A stretch of DNA of 64,000 nt, from positions 107,501 to 171,500 of the forward strand of contig JBAMJV010000871.1 in NCBI GenBank assembly GCA_037951105.1, given 5' to 3'. This document shows positions 51,401-63,162 of the stretch, in pieces; the first letter of the stretch is position 1; each line of letters opens with the position of its first letter. The notes beneath the pieces are model-generated. The model searched no databases, was not told the DNA's origin, and worked only from the letters and a program-made list of their open reading frames with translations. This DNA comes from Echinarachnius parma (taxonomy: Eukaryota > Echinodermata > Echinoidea > Clypeasteroida > Echinarachniidae). The translations under genes and the position numbers were made by a program.

Positions 51401-54400
51401 ATTTAAAGGGGTAGTTTAGTTTTGGTAGAGAGGGCGCTGCTCATCACAATTTTTTTGTGAGGTAATGGATAACTGAGTATCGAATTTGAGAGAACATGCA
51501 ATTTTAATGGTAGAATAAACTTGATTTGGTCAAAATCGACCCAGAAACGGCTGAAATATCAATAAATATATCTGACCCTATAATTATTTGGGGCCCAAAT
51601 AATTAGATGTTTTTTTCAAAAAATTTAAAAAATGCTTGCACTTTATCAAAAAATTTCAAAAGAGTTTTTAAATAGTTGTTGATGATCTCTCTATTTAATC
51701 ATTGTTTCAATAAAACATCACATGCATTATTTTGTATGAAAAATGGATGAAACCAATGCCTTTTTAGAAAGCGCCCTCTTGTGTTTTAATGGCTCTTTTT
51801 GAATGATAACGGGCTTTTTACTTAGTCGTTTATAACTTTGTATACCTTTCGAGCATGGTAGAGTTATAACTATTAGTTTATAATGTTACTGTCCAAGTTT
51901 GGTTACTAAAGTTCAGCCTTACCAAAACTGTACTACCCCTTTAAATGCACTATTGCTTATTCATTTTAGTGAAGAAGACCAGTCAAGACAGTCCGGTACT
52001 CGGCTTTCTGGTGATCATTTCTTATCGTATGACGTAGTGGCGCCTCTTTGGCTGCGTGTATGTCTTCATAATTACAATATGATAGTAGCCCAGTCTATAT
52101 GAACAGATACAAATACGAAAGTTCAAGATGGTAGCAGTGACTATGATGATGGTGGGTAGATGGTGATGACGAAGTTATGTATGCTTATGATGGTGATGAT
52201 GTTGACGCCTCCAAGGATCACAGTTATGCCATAGATTGGTGTCACTTTTCAATGAAGAGCCGTTACCTTGTGGTGATGTCATTGATGATTTCATACAGAC
52301 GGGTTAACGGTTTATCACAGAGATGAAGTTATCACTTTGCATTTGTATTTTCTAAATGCTTCAAATAAAATTAAAAAAAACTGAAAGTAAACAACTGACC
52401 TTAGATTGTATTCTCAGTCGGCTTGCCGAACTCACAAGAACGTTACCCAAACAAACAGTAACGATAAAACTTTAATAAGTATGAAGATAATAATCAACAT
52501 CTGACGCTTCTAAAAACTTATAATCAACAACTGTTAGTCTTTGGATATATGGTTTCATTAAAATACGTTATGCTACTATTTGCCATTTCATCATTTTCTT
52601 CGTCATTCTTTCGCACGTTTTGTTTTTACCGTTATTCATTCGACTCTTAAAAATGTGTCGAGAGGCAACATTCTTCGTCACGACTTATTCGTTCTAGTTT
52701 CCACAAACATGTGACAAAGATAAGATAAATATCATAGTAGAGCCCGATTGTCAAAACAATGATTCATCAATTTATGAAAATCTGCTGGTTCCGTCCTTCC
52801 CCTGCTAGCGCGGGATCGAGTCGTGGGAATTATTACGTCGTAATTAAAAAGGGAAACATATCCATGTTTTTTGGTTGGAACCGCTTCCTGAACAAATTAA
52901 GAAATGCCACTGTTCCCCTGTTTGTATATTTCAAACAAATGTTCTGCTTCGGTCACAAAGTTCAAGTTCGATGACGTTGAACATTGAAATGGTCTTTTTG
53001 CAGAGTGGGTGTCGTCAGAATAATGTTTTCATGTTGTAATGATCATGATATGTGATAGGTTTTAGCGTTATAATTAACCATATTTTCAGGCATAGTACAT
53101 TTCACTTTTAGTTGTACTTTATTAAAATCCGATCTATAATTATTTTAATAAGTCATACATTGGAGCCAATATGAACATGATACGAATATATTTATGCTAA
53201 GTTTTAATTATTTTGTATGACATAATGACCGCACTCGGAACAACCATATTAATATAAAATTACATTATTATCATAATTATAGAAGTGTCTGTTGAGGTTG
53301 AGGGGGATTTCGCTACTTTGTTTTGTTTGTTCTATTAATTTCAGTTGGGCAATATTTTTCAGAGCCATCTTCTGCAGGTTCCATGATTCGTCGAATATAT
53401 CACACCATTTTGTTTTCCAAATACTTTAGCTATATGTATAGTTTTGAATTGAAAAAAAAAAGGTTTGCTCACCGTCAAGTTTGTCATCACAATCGATGAA
53501 TAATCTAGCAAGGGTATGTAAAGGCATTATGAATAGCATTATGAAAATGGGACTTTTAAAGATTTCTTTATAACTTGCGCTGCATGGCTTAGAAATCAAA
53601 TGAGACGCGTCATCTGAAGATGATGGCGGGATGGTGGGGCTTTGAGGCAAATCCCGAGTTAGAGGTCACGCGTACTTCTTATCTTCTATTCTAACGTTCT
53701 TTTCAGATCGTTCATCAATTCAATACTGCATCAATCAGTGTTCTCACCGTGTTCTAGATATCGACACTCAAACGTGTAACTTAAACCAAAACTTTACACA
53801 GAATACCGCTCGAGAATTTTCGCATCGCGCGAAGTTGTAATTGAAACCAAAACCCCGTTCCCGCCAGAAAACTTGGCTGGCCCCGTTCATTTTGTCGCAA
53901 CATCCTCGTGATCCAAGTTATCATTTCTTTCTTTTTTTGTCTTTTTTTTTTTTAGTCGTAAATCCGCAGAATTGGGTCGGCAGGGGGTCAGGACTATAGT
54001 CGGGAATAAAGTGTACGTCAGTCTATCCGGTGTTGAGATGACTGGCACAAATTTTTTGAAAGATGACAACAAAATATTCCTCGAGTTTTCTTTCCTCTAT
54101 ATAGATGAGTGAAAATCAAATCAAATATTGTTTTCGAACAATCATGATAAATTGGTTTGCTTTGATATTGTGTAATATAATGTAAAGATGACTGAATGTG
54201 TCGGGTCGACTTTGAGTAATGTGAACATTACGAAACATGTTTTTTGTTTGCATGTTTACTTTTTCTTTCCGAATGTCCTTGCTTTGGTAATCATTAACTT
54301 AATTTACGATCAATATAATTATCGTTTGTCTGTAGTGTCATAATTTTTTCTCGTTAAAATGAATATGTAAAATATTGATGATAAAGTGTCAAGTTAGAAA

Positions 54401-57400
54401 AGAAAATATGCTTTCATGCGTGTATTTTATTTTGTATTAACCAACCGAAAATAAGTATGTATTTAATTATGAATTTCGCACATCTTATTACAATGCCTGT
54501 ATTGTATTTTTCTTTTCACTGCAGGTTGTACTAGTCGGTCCATTCGAACATCATTCCAACATTCTTCCCTGGAAAGAAATCGGAGCACAAGTAAGTCGCA
54601 AGAATCTACTTTAACTCTTCATATTCATCAAGGAAATTATGTTCATAATTATAGGAGGCGAACGTTTTTTTTTTATGTGAATGATCGTCACATTGCACAT
54701 TAGCCGCTTGGAAGGAATGCTCCCCAGGGAGTGGAGATGGTTCACGCTATGTGTGCGGGTCTGGATTGTATATATGAGGCTATGGCGGGGTAATAATGGT
54801 GTAATGCGCTTAGAAATGATACTGTATCATATTATAGGCGCTATATATAAAAATCGGATCTATAATTATTATTAGTTTTTATTTTTAACAGGTATTTTAA
54901 TAAGCGCGCGGCAAAGAACGACAACAAGTCATAGTAAACAAACTCGGTGAAATTTGCATCATCATTAACCAGTATTTATCATCCAACATCCACTTAAAGT
55001 TGATGCAAAGTGTTGATTATCGACCCGACATGTCAATTATACCTTCCCACGTCTCCTCAAACGCGTTCGATGTACTGCTGATGTTGGTGGCTCAAAATTT
55101 TCACTTCCCTTCTTGGCAAGTTATGTGCCAACATTTTCAACCAAGGTATAAACCTAGAGCTTACTTAATTACTTAACCCCCCTTACTACTAAGCCATGAC
55201 AAAGCCATTGGGTTGTCGCATACTTCATGTCCTAGTATAATCTTGAAGGGTTAAACGGAGCGCTCAACGAATCGATGGAGAGGGTAGAAAAGGGGCAGCG
55301 TTAAGGTTTATTTTATATTAGAAATATATATTTACACGCCAAGTGTTGCTACTCTTAGCAAGGAAAGGCCAATTTGAACAGGGGAATCAATTACGCTTAG
55401 ATTAATTGCTAGTTTATTTCCCCTTTGCACAAAAATACACCGCGAAATCTAATTAAGATTAATAAATCTCCCTACAGCTTTCTGCATAGCATCACCCTTC
55501 ATCAAGAAGTTTGAACCTTATTCATTTTGATATTATAATCCACACATGATTAATACATCGTGCGCTCAGTTCCATTTGTAATAATGGTGCAACAGACTAC
55601 ATATTGTTATTTGAATTTTTGAACATGTTAAAATAATTTTATGATAAACACCCCTCTCCTCCCCATCTATTTTATACTTCTTACAAGACAATGATGACAA
55701 ATTTGTCAACTTCTATTTTCAAAAGGGTTTGGTTTATAGCAAAAAAATTCAACAAACTGTTAGCAAAGAATAAAGAAAACATAATATATTTTGTAGACTT
55801 TTCGCGATAAAATTTCGTCGGTTTTTTAATATTTTTAAATATTTTTTATAAAAGAAGGGTTGGTTGGTCCTTGACAAAGGGATTGCGAAGCGCGGCGTCA
55901 AGGATATTAGTTGTCGTGCGGCGCGGAGAGTGAGGACCTTTTAACCACCATTCACAGACGCTACAAGATAAACAGACTTGCAGACGATCTTCGATCGAAA
56001 CTGTCGAAGTGGAGATCAATTGCCGTCCCGCCTTTTTTCGTTTCACGCCATGTCGCGGATCTTTGTTGGCTTTATGCATGTTCGCCCCTTTGTTCGATTC
56101 TGTAGCATTTTCTTTTGTCCCCGCCGGTAGATTCCGTACTTCTGTATAATTATATAGGGTGGACATGGTAGATGTCGAGTTTTCTCTTGTTGTAGAGTTG
56201 TCAAAATACAAACTCGTGTTTCTCTCCCCTTTTGTAACGATTTGCGGTTTCTAGACTTGCAATATGCACACATGCTTTTTATGGATTTGGAGTATAATCC
56301 AAGTGTTTTCCTCCATATAAAATATTGATTTGAATTGAGAAATTAAAATAAAGAAAAAAGAGAGTATTTTTGCTTTTGTTGCCTCATTTAGACATGTTAG
56401 TACTACAGTCGTGTCTACCAGTTGAGCGGAAAATTTGACAAGGCACCCCGCGGAATAGCGTGACTTTCAATACTGTTGGAACAATATTGTGGTCAAAATA
56501 GTTATGTAGGAAAAACGATTCACAAAGAAAAGTGGGGTAAGTCATTCCTTTCAGGAGGGCGACGAAAAACATGAAAAATGTGACAAATATTTTCATACCA
56601 TGCATAATATCAAACCGAAGTGTGTTTCGAAATTCAAGATATGTAAGTAGAGCCTCCATGAATGATACACCCACAAAACAAATACAACGTACAAATACCA
56701 ACTGGGTTTTTTTTTGGTAATGTCTTCATGGATTTTCTTTATTACGTATCACCCCATCTCGAGTATAGCTTTACTTTCTTCTTCTTTTTTTTCTTTAAAA
56801 TTCAAGTTTTGACGATAAACGCGAGTTATATGATTAGTTCTAGTCGAATGTTGCATTTTCCCTCCACATGTAATGGCTTAGTGGTGCCATTCTTGTTCGA
56901 ATGGGGGGAGGGCCCAGGTTCAGCTCCCGGACAGGCCCCCAAATAATGTTACGTTAATCGTTTTCTTAGTTTTTCCTCCAAAATTCGCACAAAATCTTTT
57001 GTTGTTCTTGGTTTGTTTTCTTATCCTTAAACCCCACTATATTATGTTCTACACAAAATGCATTATAAAGCAGTTTACAGTGTCATAATAATTGCTTGAA
57101 GTTGCCTATTTCACCGGAATTTATTTAATTATTACAATTTTATGGCTGTGTACGAACTTACACCATGCTTACATGAATGCAGTGTCCATATAATTATAAA
57201 CTTACAGGAAAATTAAAGCGCCTATTCTAAATATAAATAAAGTTGGTACTGGAACCATCAGGTCGCTTCGTGGCTACCTATGTAAACCATGTCTCCATCG
57301 GAAACAGTCCAGAACAGGTGTTTTTTTTTGTTACAGGCGGAAAAAACCCGAAGAAGAGTAAACACGTTCGCGATAGTGTCATCTTAATTGTTCCACAATT

Positions 57401-60400
57401 TCCCCCCCTGCAAACTCGATTTACTTAATCTGTTGAAATTTGTCATCCGCAATTTGTCACGCGGCCGTCACGATCCAACTGTTACCCCGAAACGACATCT
57501 CTATAAATCCTCGGTTCTCCATGGTAACTAGCTTTAGCTGGGCTTTACTCACTTGGATTAGGGTTTGTGAACTGTCCACGCGCTCAATTTAGTTCTCCGT
57601 GTGGTGTACATCATCGTGTAGAACCTATATTTCATCGAATGTATCATATTATGTCAGTACAATATGTTCACTTCATTGTAACTAATAATCGCCATGTAGT
57701 AATGATAATTAAACGCATACAAAATAATAGCTGCACATTTTAAATAAAGAAAGCATTTGCATAAAAATTTTATATCAACAGTCATTACTTGTTAATTTTA
57801 ATACAGGATTAATGTTTGTTCGTTATTTTGAACCCTACAGGTGGTCAGAGTAAGACAGACGAGTGAAGGCCTCGTGGACCTGGAAGATATTGAGAGCAAA
57901 TTGAAGGTAAGACTTTTAAATCACGTAATTGAGAATATTGCATTAAAAAATATATGTATATATATAAATATCATGCTTGCATGAAAATTTTATTAATAAT
58001 GCAGCTATATAATTATTGTCGCTTCTGAGATAATTCATCATAATCTCACTGTATATTTTAATATATATTTGTGTCTTAAACATCATACTGTGACATATCG
58101 ATTATAGCGCGGGACTCGAACCTATGGATTCCGGATTGCTGTATAAGGTGTTCTTTTATAAACCGACTGAGCTGTCATAACCCTATATTGATGGTTCTTG
58201 GCCATTGGCCCTTTTATTTGATTGTGTTAGTCAGAAGCTTTGTAACTTGTGTAAAATTCTAAATTTATTCAACTTTTGCTTTGAATAAGTGGCCACTCCC
58301 ATTCGTTCAGATCTCATTTAGTCACGTCATGAGCGCGTGGGCATATGGTGGGGTTAAATTACTTTTAGTTTAAAAACAAAAATTTCCGACGACTTGTATT
58401 TTTATTTTACACGGTGCATGGAAACAACCAAACTGTTAAAGTTGTGAGGGAGGGAAAACTATAGAATACCGGGAATTATGGTATTGTACTATTGTCAAGA
58501 AGTGTTACCTCGCCATGTTCGTATTTTCTGATGGTTGGGTGGTGGCGAATAGACGGTGTGAACTACTTTGAAAAAACTCCGGTCGTAAGACTTTGTTATC
58601 TTTTAGCGCCAAAATACAAATATTCTGAAAAACATATGGTATACGTAGCCTACGATTACTTCTCTTTTATCGAACTAAAATTCTCTTTGTGTAGCTGCCA
58701 GTATAAAATCTATGCATCTTTTAAACAAATAAAATACAAATAACATGAAGCGACCTAATGTGTAAGAAGAAAATATTATGTTCAAGATTTCTTTTTTATT
58801 AGAGAATTAATGTGAATTGATAACAATTGTACCGTTTCCCAACATTTATTTGTCTGACAAAAATATACATTAAAAGAAATCTATATTTATGGGTACATTA
58901 AATAAATCAGCTGTAAAAATTGTTCCACAAATACTGCTTTCTAACAGCTGTGATGAAAGTTCAACCAAGGTACTCAAATGTGCAAAATTACTCATAAAAG
59001 TAATGGCGGTATAAGATGCTGGGAACCATTATTATACATCTTGCACATGTTGCAAAACGATGTTTATAATCATTACATACATATGTCTTGGATACATATT
59101 TTGCACACCTTATGATGTCATGACATGTGCACAATATTATTTGTAAACCGCAGCAGGAAAGTCATGGCATATATAGACGCTGTGAAGTTTATGATGTTTG
59201 GCAACTTAAGATGCATGCAGGACTCATATTTTATTGAAGAATATAAATAGGAGACGAAATAAGAATGTGATATGATATAGCATTGGATTATAATATGCTC
59301 TAATCTTTTGGCAGCTAAACAAGTCATGCGTTGTTTTTTTTTCTTCAGTACTGTTAAGTAATAAAACATAACCGAGAGTACAATAGAAGAAGCAGGTATG
59401 CCCGGGTGTATACCTAGTGAGATAGTCTGACCTGGATAGAAATGTTGGGGGAACTTGTCGGAATCTCGTCGAGGGGAGCAACCCACAATCATGGCAATCA
59501 AGCATAAGGTAGAAACCGCGAGGTTTTGGCAGCATATCAATGCATTGATTGCATGGGGGCCCGTGCTGGCGTAGCTACAGAAGGCCCGGGGGCACCTTCC
59601 CCCCCCCCCCCCCATAATTTGACAAAGAGTGATACAAATCATAAGTGGACAATCTGTGAAAACATAAATTAATACATATTAAGATGTGCTCCAAAATACT
59701 TGGCCTTTCCCTCAATCAGTTAACCCGTATATACGCTACGCTCCTTGGGAACATCAAATAGAAATTATAGTCAATATTACTTAAAAGTAAGAAAAATAAT
59801 GTTGTATTATTAGAGTACAGAATACGTGCAGTCCAACCAGGATCTAAAATACTAGGAAAACACCTCGAGATTGTTTTGAAATGGGACAGCAGCAAGCAGC
59901 AGCGGCATATTACCCCGGCCGGAAAGGGGAGGGTTTTTGTGAGTAAACTGGGTATACTAGACCCTCAGCGGGACTCTATCGGGAAATACATCTATACCTG
60001 TATACAGGAGCCCGATATTCACCTGCTGAAGGCCACTCGGGCTATTTCAGTCCTCAAAGGGTTAACCAATGTTACCCTCTCTCTACTGGATAAGTAGGTC
60101 TTGATGGATGACTCATTATATCAATCTCAAAAGGCTGTGTCTAATTCAGTCCCACATGAAGTCAATTTATTTGCCTAAAAATTATACCTACAAAGATTAA
60201 GTCCAATTTATTTTTTGAAGAAGTATACCTTCATTGAAGTTGAAAAATATTACACACACTTATTACACTTTAACCATAAGTAACCAAAAACAACAATAAC
60301 AACAAACGTGAAATACACCTTTTAAGTTAGTTTATGTAATTATCTCCCAAAAGTATAATTCCCTTTAAGTAAGATCGTGGTGGAAAACTTTTTGTATTGC

Positions 60401-62968
60401 AAATTCCAATAATTGCCAATAGGAATGTAGAAGGTGAAGGAAAAAATCGAATGTTTTAGTGAAAGATCATATGGGAGCTGGTTTTGCCAAAAGAATGTGT
60501 TCAAAGTTGACTCGACTCATCACGATTTAGAAGAAGCCCCTCACCCAACGAATGATGAGTCATTGTTGCAAGATGTAAGGGGGGAAGCTTTAGAGATCTC
60601 ATATTTATGATACAAGTCAAGCATAATATCAACAACAAGGAACTTGAGGGGGGTTTTTTCTTCTTCAATTTTTGCAAATCTATGCGGCTGTTTTGGGTTG
60701 AACTTTTTACCCCGTTCGGGCAGCTGGAATTAGAGTTAAAAACTCTTCGTGACCGATCCATGCAGGAGACAAAATCAGAATGTGTGATTAAACGATATAA
60801 TTACACCGTTGTCATGATTATCACTATTATATAACTTCTTCTTTAGACAAAATTGAAAGGCATGTATTACTCTATACCGTTTATTTGTTTGATGTATAAG
60901 TGCGGTAATGAAATATAATGTAAATGTTATTAGCAAATAATGTTATTGAATTCGTAGCGGTTTGAGATTTTGTTTCAAATGTAAATGTCTATAAACATAT
61001 TATCCATGTCAGTATTCATATTTTTGTTTTATTTTTGTTATTGTTTGGTTATTACTAGTTTGTGCCTTTAATTCTTGTAATTCACTGATTTGAAAGTAGG
61101 ATATCGTGACTAAGACTAGAGATGACGATGTTTAAAAGTGTGCGAAGACACGAGGGGGTTGCCCGGTGAAAACGTGACGCAATTAAACAAAAAAAATATC
61201 TAGATTTTGTTACAAAGCTTTAAATTCATCGTGATGATTATTAGTCTTTCCATTTTCTTATAATCTGCGACTGTTATCAATCTTGATAGATGTGTGAATA
61301 AGGTATAATGGATCGGCAGTAGGAGATGTGGGCGTGAAATGAACCCTCTCAGCTGTTGCGCATAATTAATTATCTCATGAAACGAACTTTACAGTACAAA
61401 ATAAGAGTTTTTTGTTTGTTTTTCATTGTCAGTAAATGTATTTGTTTAGATATCTGCAACTTCGTCAGAGCATGCACCCGTAACACTCACTGCTAGATAA
61501 TTATCATGGTTAATCAAAACTTTATAAAGTCACAAGGTATGACGAAACTGAAATAATATGATAAATGTTCGCTAATTTGTAATATGTTCCCTATTATACT
61601 AAATTTTAAAATACCAAAGTACCCATCGTGCCAAATGCATGCCCCTTGTATACAATGTTTTATACAAAACTAAAATAATAGTCATAATGTATGACAAAAC
61701 TAAAATAATAAGAAATCAGTATTCCGCATTGGTGAACGCTTAATTGCGGTGTATTGTTAATAATCTTTTGTGATGCTCATAATAATGCTGATTATAAAAT
61801 AATGCTATACATCGTCGTATTATATGCCGATTAATTGACAGATTAGGAGTTGGTTTCGGTCTGAAAGTGTCTTTGTTCCATGTGGCTTGTGGCGTCGTCA
61901 TTATTTACTGTAATATGACAAAGGAACGGGAAACGTCATGGATGACATCACGCGACGCATTTATTTGAACAAGTTAGCGGATAATTTTGTCCAAAAAGAT
62001 GATCGTTTTGATACCTGAAACGATATATTTCACATCTTTTGATGGCCAAATCGTATATTTACCTTTAGGTTCATTGGTGGAATTAGGTCAATATGGTATA
62101 TATATTGTTCTTCACGTTTGGATAGTCTTGAATAAAGTGAGCATATATCATTCTATGTCTGAAACAATCAATTGTCTTATTTGATGGTCATGTGATAAGT
62201 TCGGTTTTCACTGTGTAGATGAAATATTGCGATTTATTTTCATATGAAAGATGATCGTTCTTACTTATTTTGAAGAAATATTTGTCATAGAATGAATTAA
62301 TTACACTAGCATGATTGTGCAATTTTGAGGGAGTCCACCATACATAATTATTACTAATAAGAAATTAGTATATGTTTCATTAATCTGTGAATTACCGATT
62401 TTGTAGAAACCACATCAACCTTAATCAAATATGATTCAGTCAAACATACCATTACAATGATTATCTATTTGCGCGTGCCAAACCAGAATAGGAGTGGTGT
62501 AGTTTTAATTGGAACAGTGAACTTATTTAAAGTTTTGAACCATTTTGTATCAAATCGAAATATGAGTGTTCATTTGTATATTTTGCAAAGTTTTTTGTTG
62601 TTGTTTATAATTACAGTAATTTGTTGTGACTTGATAAATATGCAATGTTTTTTACATTCTGCGCATTTATTGTAACAAATGTCTACGCATGACTTAGAAT
62701 TATACATGTCAATAAAATAACTACAACATACAACGATTTGTTTTTATATTGTTTCAGATTTACACAAAGACGCACGCGCACGTACTTGGGTGTTTCTCCG
62801 CAGCGTCCAATGTGACGGGCATCATAACGGAAACGCACGCAGTCTCCGCCCTCCTACACAGATACAACGCGCTATCATTCTGGGACTATGCCACGGCTGG
62901 TGAGTTAAAATCAATAGCAACAACAACAATAACAGCAGTAGTTGGTTATGGAAAGATGATGATGATGG

Positions 62969-63040
<72 letters not shown>

Positions 63041-63103
63041 GGATGATGAGGATGATGAGGATGATGAGGATGATGACGACGATGATGGCGATGATGACGT
63101 TGT

Positions 63104-63162
<59 letters not shown>

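Larger units (their letters stand above)
54591..57840 (+). other. Intron 5 (3250 bp)
   Basis: GT-AG intron. It holds a SINE-like element (about 54700-54876), a GC-richer patch open on both strands (about 55860-56110), and a tRNA-like piece (56868-56938). Otherwise it is AT-rich and featureless. Confidence 0.8.
57907..62757 (+). other. Intron 6 (4851 bp)
   Basis: GT-AG intron. It contains a tRNA-derived piece on the minus strand (58108-58183), a C16 run beside a GGCGTAGC motif (59565-59613) and a GC-richer open stretch (59876-60100). The last 2.6 kb is plain AT-rich sequence. Confidence 0.8.

Noticed and set aside
58108..58183. Functional tRNA gene
   Set aside because: Boxes A and B are present but the acceptor stem is mismatched; SINE-derived origin is more likely.
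59118..59642. 174-codon minus frame, longest balanced frame of the window
   Set aside because: It starts in a C-run artefact, lies wholly inside intron 6, shows no domain motif and overlaps an alternative frame of similar quality.
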